A stretch of 64,000 nucleotides of DNA. Source: Tetrahymena thermophila SB210. Taxonomy: Eukaryota; Ciliophora; Oligohymenophorea; Hymenostomatida; Tetrahymenidae. The position numbers and the translations under genes are program-made. Of the stretch, positions 12,481-25,185 are shown piece after piece. The stretch spans positions 235,270-299,269 of the forward strand of contig NW_002476161.1 of the NCBI RefSeq assembly GCF_000189635.1, read 5' to 3'. The notes under the pieces were generated by a model. The model did not search any database. It saw nothing but the letters and a program-made list of their open reading frames with translations, and was not told the DNA's origin. The stretch's first letter is position 1. Each line of letters opens with the position of its first letter.

Positions 12481-14368
12481 GATTATGTGTATTATTTATT
12501 AACGACTTAATATATATATAAAAAACTAATACATAAAAATCTTAAATTTTTTATTGTAAATTGCACTAAAAAACTATTTGTATTATTTAAACAATATTAA
12601 AACAAATTAACAATCTTGATATCTCAAATCCTCAAAAACTCACTTATTATATAAATTTATTTGTTTTTATGTATCTTGCTTCAAAGCAATTACTTACTAT
12701 CTACTATCTAATAATAAAATTACGATGATATAGTTGTAGATATGTTTATAATTATAACTCTCTATTTGGTTATTTAATAGATATCTGTGTTTGATTAAAT
12801 AGGCATTTGCAGCAAAAATCAAAAAAATTTATCATGTTTTTTTTTACCTTTTATTTTATTTTAATGTTTAGAAATAAAACTTATGAAGCCACTGCAAAAG
12901 CAAATGGAAGATAGTATACAAATTTATTTAAATTTTAATATATTTGATCATCTAATATTTTATATTTACTCAAATACTAAAAAGAGAATTTTAACAATTA
13001 ATTAAATTTAAAAAATTAAATAAAAATATAAGAATATCTCAATAAATAATCAGTAAAAATGCTATTTTTATTTGATTAAAATATTATAGATTAAGATAGA
13101 ATAAAACCTAATTAAATATGCTTACATATAAAAATAATCTATTTTATTTGCTCTAATTATAGGAAATATGCGAAAAATATTAAAACAAATGCCATGTTTA
13201 TTTTAATTTTTTTTTGTTTTGTTTTAAAGTTTAACTTAATAAACTTGATCTAAACCAAATTAAAATAAGATTAAAAAAATTAATAATTACAAATATTATT
13301 TAAATTAAAAAAAGTTATTAATTTCTTTTATTTTTAACTTTAAAAATGAAGAATATATATGTCAAATAAATATAAATACAAAAACCATAATTAATCTAGT
13401 TATTTTTATTTAAACTAAGTGGTTGAAAGTATTATCAATTCAACTAGAGGAAACTCAAATTAAAATTAAATTATTTAAAATTTAACTAAAATTACAAATA
13501 TCGCTTAAAATAAATTTATATTTATAATATGCTTTATTTATAATATGATATATTAGAATATATGATGTATTAATTAATTTAAGGGAAAAAAATTTAAAAA
13601 CTTTATCGAAAATTAGCTGCAAATAATCTATTTAAAGTAAATTTGAAAATAAAATAATATATCTAATAAAAATCAATACAAATATCATATTTTTTAATTT
13701 TATTATATTATATTGTTTGAAAGAATAATTTAGCTAAAATTATGAATGTAATAAAATAGTTTTTTTATTTTTAACATTAAGTGAATTAGCTTTTAAATTA
13801 AAAAATATGAATAGGTCTACAGAAAATCTATTCAATTTTCTCAAGTTAATTTTACCTTTTATATAAATTAAATGAAATTTAATTTCATTAATAATTATGC
13901 TTTTGCAAAATCTAATCGAATTCCAATTTTCTTCTAGACTTAAATATTAACTATCTTTGAATAATTAACTTTTATGATTGATATAATTAATATTATTTAT
14001 TTATTTATTATTTGAAAGATAATTTTAAGTAAAATGATTTAAAATATAATCAAAATAAATTGATGAAAGGATAAATTGATTATTTTATTGCTAATTTTAT
14101 ATTTAATTTTCTTTATTTTTTACTTACAAAATATATAATTGAAATATCAATTTTTTAACTAATAAAAAATAAATATGAAAAAAATTGAATAATTTTTGAA
14201 AACTATCTTTCAAAATCAATAAAAAACAAATATAAAAAATATTTTAACTTTATTAATAAATAATTTTTGTTGTTAAAGATTTTTTATTTTTAAATTTATC
14301 ATGAAATATTTCTTATATATATCCCTCACAAAAATTAAACTAAATTCTAAATTTATTTTATCTTGTGC
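12481..14368. other. AT-rich spacer, no gene seen
   Basis: Follows the 3' end of RPL8 and runs to the 3' end of the convergent LC8 gene. Only low-complexity A/T sequence is visible, with no coding-like frame longer than chance. Confidence 0.6.
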
Positions 14369-15023
14369 TCAACTCTTAAAAATCAAAACAGCCAAATTTC
14401 CGTTGTAAAACATAAATAGTAAAGTATTATTTTACACTGTAACATCATAAGCATATCCTTCTCCTATTTTTATAAGTAAATAAATAAATATTTATGTTTT
14501 CCTTTCTAAGAAATGAGCAAATAAATAAATAACTTAATAAGCTTTGTAATATGTAAATATTATACAAAAAATATGATAAAATTTAAGAATAATAATTTAC
14601 CAATAATGCATTACCAAGTTGGACCAAATTTTTTATCAAGATTTTCTTTAATATATTTGCATGCAGCCTTTATGTATTTTAAATAATATATTAGAGATTA
14701 TTCAAAATTGTTAAATAGTTGGTTTAAAGCTAAAGTAAAAATCTACCTCAATATTTAAAACGGGTGCAGAGTTATTTTCAATACCAGATTATATAACATC
14801 TTATGCTTCTTGTAAAAGATCTCCTTACATATCAGAACTCTTTTTAAATATAAAAGTACATATGACAATCATGTAAATAAACAATCTGAAAGTTTCTTCT
14901 TTTAATCTATCACTTTCTTTCCTTGTAAAAAATAAATATTTTTACATTTATGATAGCTTTACCAATCATGAGCTTACGAAGCTCGTTGATGTCCATATCA
15001 GTTACTGCTTTTTCTTATTCCAT
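14369..15023 (-). CDS. Dynein light chain, LC8/DYNLL type
   Basis: Four exons on the minus strand, 15023-14946, 14839-14747, 14667-14601 and 14463-14369, encode 110 residues plus TGA with matching phases. The LC8 fold signature is clear: KAIINSSDMQGDLLQEAQD, then YIKENLDKKFGPTWQCIIG, then a C-terminal strand pair ending NLAVLIFKS, which parallels the canonical VAILLFKSG end. Canonical LC8 is about 89 residues; here there is an N-terminal extension of about 20 residues (MEQEKAVTDMDINELRKL). The near-invariant His of GPTWHC is Gln (TAA codon). LC8 proteins are dimeric hubs that bind dynein intermediate chains and many other partners, in cytoplasm and axonemes. The divergence suggests one of the expanded ciliate LC8-like paralogues rather than the canonical subunit. 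Confidence 0.9.
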
Positions 15024-16765
15024 TTCTTAAAATTATTTCCTAAATGTGCTTTATGACTTTTTAAATGTGAAATATCAATACGCAAATTGTATTAATTTAT
15101 ATCAAAAATTTGAAAATTTTTATTTATTAAAATTTACAGTTTTCTTTTCAAGATAAGTTATTAAAAATAATTAATAAATAATCTTTGCTTTTATGATTGA
15201 TTAATTCCTTAAAGATAGATATCTATCTTCACATAAAATGATGATAAATATTATTTTATTTTTTAATTATTTTTAATGTAAAAAGCTTTTTTTAGGCATT
15301 CTTTAATAATAAGAATAAATTATTTTATTTATAAAAAAAAATCAAAAGCCATAAATTAGATAAATAAATTGATTTTCAGTTTTATAAATAAATATAATTC
15401 CTTGAATTCTATTGATAAAATTTTTTTAATTTTATTTTGGTCTTTTTAAAATTATGATTTTATTAAATTTTAGATTTTAGAAATAATTTTGAAAAAATAT
15501 TTTTTTATTTATTTTTTTGCTTAAAAAAATAAAATATTCGTTTATCATTAATTTTTCTCTATTTTTTTCTATATAATTAATTATAAAAATTTAACAATTC
15601 TATGAAATAAAGTTTCTATTTTTTATCCACACTAATTTAACAGTAATTTATATTTGAGAATTTATTTGAGTTAGGATTTCATTTTTTATTGCATAGTAAA
15701 TTTATATAGTTTATTATAAAAATATAAAAGAATTAATTCAGATAAATTCATTTTAGTATATATAAGAATAGTTATCTCTTTACTTCTAAAATTAAAACTA
15801 ATACAATTTTATTTAGGTCACATAAATATATTTTTAATTCATATAAATTAAACAAATATTTTTATTAAATTTTTTTATTATCGAAATAAATATTTAAAAT
15901 ATTTTATGATTTTCTTACTTTTTTCTTGCCTTTAAAAATATATTCATTTATTATGAAATAAATTAACAATTTTTAGCCATAATTAATTATTAAAGTTTAA
16001 TAATTCTATGAAGCTAAATTTGAAGTTTCTATTGTTTATTTAAAATAATTTAATAGTTATTTATTTATTTATATTGTATGATTTATCTGAGCTCAGATTT
16101 CATTCAGATAAATTCATTTTTAATTTTATAAATCATACATAAATCATAAGAAAGACAATACTTTTCATTTGTAGCTAGTTAGTTCTATTAGCAAAATATT
16201 AATAATATTATGGTAATTAAAATATTTTTTAATTTACTAAAAGAAAAAGGTTTTTGTTTGATTTTTTTATACTCAATATAATTAATTAGCTTAAAATATT
16301 TTTTATTTTATGAAATTTTCTATGTTTTTTAGCTATTAATGAGTACCAAAGTTTAACAATTCTATGAAATGAAATTTGAAGTTTCTATTTTTTATCAAAA
16401 TTGATTTGATTTTAATTTATTTTAGAGGATTTATTTGGTTAAGGATTTCATTTTTGTTAAAAAAGAAATTTATTTTTTATTAAATTTTAAAAACAATTTA
16501 ATTATAATGATTTCAGAAACTGATAAAAGATTTAGTAAATTTTTTTTTCAGAGAATATTCTTTGAATTAGCTATTAAAATTAGTTAAAAATTATTATGTT
16601 TTATCAATTCAAAATATCTGGCTAATTTTATAGATTTTTAACAATCAAATAATTTAATTATATATCCATAGAGACAAAGTAGAAGAAGACCATTATTTAA
16701 AAATTAAATAAGATTTTAAACTTTAAAAGCACATATAGATAATCAACAATACATTACATTAAAAT
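15024..16765. other. Spacer between divergent LC8 and Era genes, with degenerate repeats
   Basis: AT-rich sequence between two divergent starts. No gene is seen. It carries three degenerate direct repeats, listed separately. Confidence 0.6.
15585..16460. repeat. Three degenerate ~360-400 bp direct repeats
   Basis: A recognisable core, AACAATTCTATGAA followed within about 25 nt by GTTTCTATT and about 60 nt later by GATTTCATT, recurs at about 15593, 15999 and 16355. Sequences before each core are also similar (a TTTTTAGCTATTAAT-like stretch before copies 2 and 3). Unit spacing is about 406 and 356 bp. No coding potential is visible in them. Confidence 0.65.
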
Positions 16766-18386
16766 ATGTTAAGCAATATTATAAGATTTAGATTTTCAAT
16801 AAATGATAGATTAAAAAGATTTAAGCCTCCTACCAAAATAGAAAAGCAAGTGCCTAAATATTATCCAATATAACATCCTAGAAAGATAGATTCTCATGAT
16901 TCAAGCATAATTACTCATGATAAGCCAATTCATTATGTCACACCTAGATTTGAGGTTCCGATTGAAGTTTATCGTGATCCTAATACAGAATTAGCAGAAT
17001 TTGAGTAACCCCTCAACCCTAAATCCTTAGATGTTGCACTTTTAGGTCCTCCTAATGCGGGAAAATCTAGCTTAATGAATTATATAGTAAAATCTTAAAT
17101 TAGTGCAGTTTCAAATAAGGCAAATACAACATACGAAAGCATATTAGGTGTACATACTAATCTGGAAAAGCAAACTCAAATTTTATTCTATGATACTCCT
17201 GGTATCACTAAATAATATAAATACTCAAAAGCATATGTTACTAGAGCTTGGGATATTTTAAATGATGTAAACAAAGCTATTTTTATGATAGACGGAGTCA
17301 AAACCTTGGATGATAAGATAAGAGAGGCTCTTAAAAGATTAAACAGTTTGAAATATAATGAAAAAGCTAATAAAAAAATAGATTAAATTACATAATTAAA
17401 TTAAGATGATCCTGTTTATAAGGAAAAGCTGAAACACATATTAAGTACTGATCATAATAAAGCAGATATCACTGATGAGTCATATGGTTCTTCTTCTTTT
17501 CCTAAAGTTTTAGTTGTCAATAAAATGGATTTATGTACAAATAAAAAAAAGTTAAATTGGATAGTTTCAGAAATTGAGGATCTTTCTAAGTTTGACCATA
17601 AATTTTTTATTTCATGCGAAACTGGATATGGAATCCCATAATTATTAGAATATTTAGAATCAGAAGCTATTCCTTCATAATGGAAAAGACATCCTAAAAT
17701 AAAAACAGATCTTTCAAAAGTAGATATTATAGAGTAGATTGTAAAATCTGCTATTTTTAGTAGATATTTCGAAGAAGTACCTTATCAAACAGGTATATCT
17801 CTAAAAGGTAAACAATAAATTATAAATATTTTAAATTAGAAAGGTTTCCTTTAACTTCAAATAAGGATTTACTTAATTTTTTCATAAAATATTAATTATC
17901 ATTTTATATGCAAAAGCATAAAATAAATAAAATTTTCTAGAATTTAAAAACATTAACTTAATTTAATAAAATAGAATTCAGTTAGAGAAATGATGGACTA
18001 ATTAAATTACATTTTGAGTTAGACGTTTAAACTGAGCATTAAAAAAAAATATTAACAGGTAAATAAATATTTGTAACTTTATATATTATTAGATATTAAG
18101 AATTTCAAATATATAAAATCAAGGTTATAAAGGAAGAAATGTTTTAGAGTTGATAAGTTAAACAAAAATTGAATTGATAAAACTTTTTTAAAGGGATTTT
18201 GACATTACTATCAAAATCAAAGTAAGAAAAAGTAGTTTGGAGGAAGAGAACTTCAAAGTAGAAGAAATTACATCTGATAATTATGGAGAACGAGTAACAG
18301 AAAAATTACTGCTACAGCATAAAGAAGGAAGAAAATAAATAATTGAATAATTAGAACATTTTCTAACTTACCCTCTTTTAAAATGA
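16766..18386 (+). CDS. ERAL1: Era-like GTPase (mitochondrial ERAL1-type) with C-terminal KH domain
   Basis: Three exons, 16766-17807, 17975-18058 and 18124-18386, give 462 residues plus TGA. The N-terminal ~85 residues start MLSNIIRFRF and are basic, which fits a mitochondrial targeting sequence. G motifs: G1 GPPNAGKS at 94-101, G3 DTPG at 143-146, G4 NKMD at 252-255, and a G5-like SCETGYG. An Era-specific EEVPYQTG marks the linker to the KH domain, whose GxxG loop is GYKG within ILTGYKGRNVLEL. The second intron falls inside that loop, phase 1. Era proteins bind the 3' end of small-subunit rRNA and act in ribosome assembly; ERAL1 does this in mitochondria. There is a ~60-residue charged insertion between G3 and G4 relative to bacterial Era. 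The mitochondrial site is inferred. Confidence 0.9.
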
Positions 18387-18880
18387 ATAAAAAAATTTTT
18401 AGGGCGATAAAGGAAAACTTGAATTATTTATTAATTAAGTTGGTCAATTTAATTTGCAACTGAAATTAAAATATATTTTATTTAAAAAATAGAAATGTGA
18501 TTTCAAAACAAACAAACAAAAAAACTAACAAACAATCAATCAATCAATTAAACAAACAAACAAAAAACTAAATTAAGTTATAAAAATATAATTAAAAGTA
18601 TTTAAATTATAATAAGAATTTGTAAATTTATTTATGTTATTTTAAATTTTCTGTTTATTCTAATCTTTTTATCTTTTATATTTAATGAATTAATTAATTT
18701 GTGAGTGTTTGTTTTTTGTGAAGATTTATTTATTTCCTGATATTAAAATACTTAATATTATAGTATAAAAACGCTTTTTGCTGTATATTAATTAATCTTT
18801 ACTTATTCTAATTATTTACTATCTAACAAACATATAATACAACTAAGTATAATTGGTATTATTATTATTTTAGTTCTATT
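18387..18880. other. Spacer between convergent genes
   Basis: AT-rich sequence between the Era-like and HINT1-like stops. It includes an AAAC/AATC-type simple repeat at about 18510-18565. No gene is seen. Confidence 0.6.
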
Positions 18881-19513
18881 TCAATGTTTGGGAGGAGGTT
18901 AAGGGATTTCACCACCGGGACCAGGAGTACCAGGAGGCCAGGTTAATTGAGCACCACCAAAAATATGAATATGAATATGGTAAACACTTTATCCTAATAA
19001 TTAATTTCATAGATGAATAATGTTTGATTTTGACAATAGAAAAGAATAGTTAGTTTACCTCCATGAAGACCATCGTTTACAACTATTCTGAAACCATCTT
19101 TTAATAAAGGTTCTTAGGCTGCAATTTTGCTTACAGCAACCATTAAATGACCTAATAAATTTTTATGTCTATCTTCAGCCTAATAATAGGATTTTAAATA
19201 ATTATTGAAATATATTAGAATTAATTAATATAGTTATTTAATGTAATTACCTTGCTTAATTAAGTCAAACCATCTCTATTTTTAGGGATGAGGACAAAGT
19301 GGACAGGAGCTTAGGGGTTGATATCCTTAAAAGCTAAGCACTTAATTTATTAATAATTATAAATTAATAAGTATGTAATAGTATAACAAAAAGATATTCT
19401 TTGCTAAATTTAGTTATAAAAATAAATTTTACAAGGTCGTCTTCATAGACAATCTTAGCAGGGATTTGCTTGCTAACTATCTTATCGAAAATTGTGACTT
19501 CAGTATCAGCCAT
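18881..19513 (-). CDS. HINT1: HIT-family nucleotide phosphoramidase, HINT1-like
   Basis: Four exons on the minus strand, 19513-19433, 19340-19251, 19179-19059 and 18993-18881, encode 134 residues plus TGA in phase. The HINT1 signature is complete: TIFDKIVSKQIPAKIVYEDD at the N-terminus, CLAFKDINPQAPVHFVLIPK, LLGHLM, FRIVVNDG, and the histidine triad GGQSVYHIHIHIFGG followed by QLTWPPG. HINT1 proteins hydrolyse AMP linked to amines and lysyl-AMP; the cellular role is not well defined. Animal HINT1 usually ends at WPPG; this one adds a ~16-residue Gly/Pro tail (TPGPGGEIPQPPPKH). The start is the first ATG and gives a standard HINT1 N-terminus. Upstream at 19621-19658 there is an AAGA/AAGC-type simple repeat. 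Confidence 0.95.
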
Positions 19514-20433
19514 TGTTTAATGTTTTAACTTTTAGCTTTTTTTTAATTTTTGATATAAAAATTTGTTCGAATTAATAATATAAAAAAAATTCAATTTTTC
19601 TTTTTTGAATAAATATTCAAAAGAAGAAAGAAAGCAAGCAAGTAAGCAAGCAGGCAAGATACACTTAAAACTCACTCAAAAAGAAAGATATTTGTTTATT
19701 GAAAATAAATAAACTAAAAATTAATAAAAACTAGATTATTTATTTTAAAAACAAAAATTTAATAGATTTAATAACATCATCAATCAATACATTTATTAAA
19801 AATAAATAAATAAATAAAAAGATTTTATTTTTTTTTTTAAATTTTGATTTCATAATTGTAATAATTGATATTAAAATAGAAAGGTTAAGCTTTTTAACAT
19901 CCAATTAATTTGGAATCATTTTTGAAATTAAATAATTTTATTGATTCTTTTTACAAAAATTCTGATAGTTTTTTATGAAATTTAATCATTTATTTATTTA
20001 ATAAAATATGTTAACCAAAAATACATTTTTAAAATAAATACTTGAGAGTGTATATATGTATTTAATGTGTTGTATGCATACTTGCATTTATTTATATTTT
20101 GTTCGATCTTTCTTAATGTAAATAGAATATTGTATTTATTTTTATTGGGATAAAGAAAACTCTTAGTAATTAATTAATTTAAAAGAAGATTATATTAAGA
20201 ATTCAAGCTATCTTGGTAATAGAAAACATTGATTTCTAGGTGAATAAAATATAAAAAGATTTCAATAAAGAAGTGAATTTAATATAATTTTGAATTAGAA
20301 TATAAAAAAATATAAAAGAGATATATTATTAGGGCTATTTGATAATTCAAGGAAGTATCTACCATTTTTAACCAAGGAAAATAATTGCTTACGCATTAAT
20401 AAACAAGTTAGAAATATTGATTAAATCTAAAGT
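19514..20433. other. AT-rich region between divergent genes
   Basis: Contains an AAGAAAG/CAAG simple repeat at about 19621-19658 just upstream of the HINT1-like gene and otherwise only A/T-rich sequence. No gene seen. Confidence 0.6.
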
Positions 20434-21111
20434 ATGCAATAATAAATCCCTAATTAATAACCATAATAATAAAATGTATAATAAAATCCTATTCCATTAC
20501 CAATATAATTATTCGATTAAATGCAATTAAAGCCTAATACATTAGTTTTTTTCTAAACTGTCAGTATCAACTTATCACTAATAGAGGAATTTATGGAAAA
20601 TGCAAATTACTTTAATAGCATAATCAATAACTTTCTCAAATTTATTCACATACTGAGACACAATTCATATTTTTATCCAATTATTTATTCACTAACTCAA
20701 ATATTAGAATAAAAACAAGTTTAGCAAGATGAATATTAATAGATAATATAAAATGTGAAGCAAATTATAATAGCCAATCGTCCTTTTTACTAATTTTATT
20801 TTTATTTCATGTAAAATGATTAGATCTAGGTATTTTTAATGCAACTTATTGATGAAATGTTTAATTATATCAATTAATATGAAAGAGATATTAGCAATTA
20901 GCCGGAAGGATATACTTTTGAATATCTGACTGAATAATAATTAATTATCAATTAAAATAACAATAAATTATACAATCCTCTCAAATAAATTGCATACGAA
21001 ATATCTGATGACTATCTATATTATTTGTTTGTGAAGCCTTCAGCTGATATATTGAACAGTTAAGATATATTTTAGCCTCATGAAAATGTTTTTGGTTCTT
21101 TCATTGACTGA
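20434..21111 (+). CDS. Hypothetical protein, Q-rich N-terminus, helical body
   Basis: Single frame of 225 codons plus TGA from the ATG at 20434, open only under the ciliate code. The first ~35 residues are Q/N/P-rich (MQQQIPNQQPQQQ). The rest has regularly spaced hydrophobic residues, such as LIEEFMENANYFNSII and FLMQLIDEMFNYINQYER, suggesting a helical bundle, and ends HENVFGSFID. I do not recognise the family. The non-repetitive composition, use of rarer G/C codons and lack of TGA over 678 bases argue it is real. A soluble nuclear or cytoplasmic factor is conceivable, but no function can be assigned. Confidence 0.65.
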
Positions 21112-24100
21112 TTTAATTAAAGTATGAATGAATGAGTAAGTGTTTGTTTGTTTGTAGGTAGAGTTGAAGAAGAATACTTAATATTCATAAAACCTTGATG
21201 ATTTGCTAAATGCGATACATACAACATGATACAATATGATCAAATAATAAATAAATAAATAATATATAAATGAAAGAAAGAAAGGGCTTATAAAAATGAA
21301 AAATATTAGTTAAATAGTTACTACATTTTAATAACATAATAAATGATTATTTTGAGTTTAAAATTATTTAAAGCTATTTGTAAATATCAATTAAAACAAT
21401 AAATATTAAAATTATTTATATTTTATTAAAAAATTTAAATTTATTTAAACAGGTTTTATGATCAATCAATCCATACTTACATACATGCATACATACATAT
21501 AGATATTTTTCATTTTATGTTAGTATTTTTAAATTATCTTAGCATGATTATTTACAGATTAATTTTCTCTTATAAATATAATTTTTTTACCTATTTTATT
21601 AGAGAGTCATTCAGTCACTCACTTATTCACAGACTCACTCTCAGTGGATTATAACAATAAATATTATTTTAATATGATTTTTATATAAAAAATTTTACTT
21701 TTTTAGTCATTTTTATTTGATTACCATTTTTTTAAATTAATATCCTTTGTTTTACTAATAAATCTATACCAAAAAAATCAATACAGTCTTATTTTTTGAA
21801 AAAAGTTGAGCAATTAATAGCAACAATCATATTATTAGTAAGTATTTATTTTAAGACATTTTTACTAGCAATTCAATTTTAATAAATTTTGATGGTGGTA
21901 TTGTTTTTTCATTATAGATTTGATATTTATTCTTAGATTCACATAGAGATTTGAATTGAGTTATAAGATAATAAAGATTTGTGTGTCTTAGTTGAAATAA
22001 AAATTACAGGAGAATTTAAGACAATATTTTATTTTTCTTTCTATTTTAAATTAATTTTGATAAATATCTCATAGATATGTCGTCATTTATAAAAAATAAA
22101 ATAAATATATCCTTCAATATTTGACTAAATTAAGAGTTTTTATTTGTATAAAAATAATAGTCATCTGTTTTTATCATTTCTTTCAGAAAGAATATAATTA
22201 TTAATCTATATCAAACAAATTTTGTTTTTTTATAGGCTTGCAACAAATCAAATACTCATAAAAAATCCTTCTTTGATTTAGAATATATTATGCGAAATTA
22301 ATCAATATTAAATCTAAATTTATGCTTAAAATTTATAATTGAAATGGAATAGTTTTATGTTAAATAAGATGATTTGATGCATTGAGTAAAATAAATTTAT
22401 AATGATTCTTATTAATAATTTTTATTATCTCCAATAAAAACTGGTTTGCATAAATTTATTTTAATTTAAGATTTGATAGAATTCAATTTTATATTTAAAG
22501 TGAAATATAGCTATTTAATCATTGTAAGTATAACTGTCCTTATTTACTATGTGAGGAATGTGTTTTTTTAAACAAATTTAAAATGTTTTTATCACAAAAA
22601 ATATTCTAATTAATCAGTTTGTAAATATTTTTTATTTTTTAAATTCTGTCTTATTTTATTTATAAAAACACCTTTAACTTAAGTTAGATTAGAGTTAGTT
22701 AATTTAAAGGCAAAAACAGAATTTCATACAGCCTTATCTTTATTAAATAATTCAGTAAATTACATATTGTAAATAAAGATTATTTTTATAACTTAAAGCA
22801 TCTGTAATTTATTTAACTTTTATGAATTTTTTTGTAAGTTAATTAGTTTTTATTATCAACAAAACATTCAATATCAGGAATTACACAAATCAAAATTTAA
22901 CTATTTTTTTTTCTTCTTATGATTCCCATTTAAATTACACTCATAATTCAGTTTATTTATTTACTTGCTATGCAGCAAAATTTAAAGCAAATATACCAAA
23001 AAAATTTATTTTGAGAATCTTAAAATTATATTGAGTGATTTTTAGAAATCTATAAGTCTAAATGCAAAAAAATAGCTTACAATAAAAGTAAATAAATAAA
23101 TGTTCAAATCAATTTAAATATTTTCTCTTCTTTATAAATAAATTAATTAAGCGTTAATTATGATTTACTTATATATTAACTAATCAAAGGGTTGGAAGTT
23201 CAAGTTTATCTCACTCTAAAAATTAGCAATTTAAATATCTCACAATAAAATATTTTTATACTACACCAAAATTTATTTAAAATTAGGTTAATCCATCATA
23301 AAATGAGCAAGATTTTTGTATTCATAATCAAAAAATGAGGTATACAAGTGTTTTATATACTATAATTAATATTTATTTATTCACTTTCTATAATAAATTT
23401 TTACCTGATTTTTAGAGAGAAAAAAAAGTAAAACTAAATGTCAGATTATTTATTTTTTATATAAATAAAGTATGTTGGTATGTAAGCTACTTAGCTGTCT
23501 ATACCCATTTTTATAGTAAAATAGATATTTTTAATAAAACTTAAGGAACCTTATAAAACTATTAATAGAATATCTTCAATGTATTTAGAAAACTTATGAG
23601 GAATATTAAATGTTTAAAGCTGTTAATAAATCATTTGAATTTTTTATTTTAAAATTACAAATTTCAAGGAAAGTTAGTTAATGACTTTTATTTTTATCAA
23701 ACTGATAATAAAGTCAAAATTCATTCAAATCTTAAAATATTTATTGTAAAATTGCAAATATAAAATAAATTCCCATCATAAATGATTACTTACTTACCAA
23801 CTGTCTTTTGCTTCAAGCATGAATTTACAAAAGTTTTTTTCTTGAAAACATAAATTATTATTATTAAATTAGATTTTGAAAGATTATCTATTCTAAAGTC
23901 AAATTTAGTCGCCCTAGTATAAATAATCATTTAAATTTTCTCTAACATGAAAATATAACAGAAGATCAAATATGTAATTTTTTCTATATTTCGTTTTACT
24001 TTATTATTTAAAATTTTCCAAATTCTCATCGCATATTTTGATTATTTAAATAACTTTTTTAACTAAAAACCCTCATTTTAAAAATGATCTTCTTACAATT

Positions 24101-25185
24101 TTTTAAAATATTTTTTTCTTAAATAAATTTGAAATATTAAATCTATTTTTAATTATTTAACAAAAAATAGCTAAAACAAATTCTGTATAAAATTAGATAT
24201 TACTTTTTTTTTAATTTTATGACTTAAGAATTAGCTTACAGCTTTATAATATAAACATTTTATAAAACTTGTTTTACTGTCTCGATTCTTGGCTAAAACC
24301 AGTTATTAATAAAATTTAAGATAAACAGGAACTTTCCTTTTTACATTATTTTTACTTTCTATAATATTTATAAATGTTAAATGTATTAGCTTGTTTTACT
24401 AATATTTTATATTTACTTTTTTAAAATGTCAGTTAATCTTTTGGAGAATTCTAATTTTCATTTATTTATTTACTTTATTAGTTGAATATATTATTTATGG
24501 AAATCACAAAGCCTTATCTATTTTTTTTTGGATAATAAATATTTAAAAGATGTAGAAGCATTAATATATTTTAAATAAATTTTAGTTTAAAAAACATAAA
24601 ACAACTTTTGTCATTTTTTAAAGATACTCTTAGAATGTATTACGATAACTCGCTAAATTTCAATTAGTTAAAGATATTGTGAAATATTTTTTAATGAACT
24701 AAAATATATACAAATAGAGCAACATCAATTGTATTTTATAATACTGAGATAATGAATCTTTATATAACATATAATGATTTTTTAATTTTGTATTAATTTT
24801 GTAATCATTGATAAGAATAAATATAAATAAATTTAGATGAAACATCATTTATGAATTAATTAATTTTGTTTTTTGTCATTCGATTCACATTTTTTCTATT
24901 TTGTATGGAAATAGAAAATTTTTATGTATTTTGAAATCAAATAAATCAATTAATTGTATGCATAAAGTATCTATGTATGTATGTATATATTGGTATAGTC
25001 TCAAAAGACTAAAAAATTTATTAAGAAAAAATTGAATATTAAGGGTTATGATTATTAGTAATTTTATTATTATGTTTGAAATGAAAGATTCTTGATTTGA
25101 TTTTTTTTATTGAAGTTTTTGTTTAAATTAATAAATAGAATCTTGTTGGAAGTTAGAAACTAACTCTTTATCAAGATATTGTCGT
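21112..25185. other. 4 kb AT-rich gene-poor stretch
   Basis: I scanned both strands under the ciliate code and saw no credible coding frame. Short simple repeats occur (CATA-type at 21476-21500, a TCA-rich patch at 21603-21645, TATG-type at about 24972-24990). A perfect small inverted repeat TAGTC..GACTA lies near 24997-25012. Confidence 0.55.
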
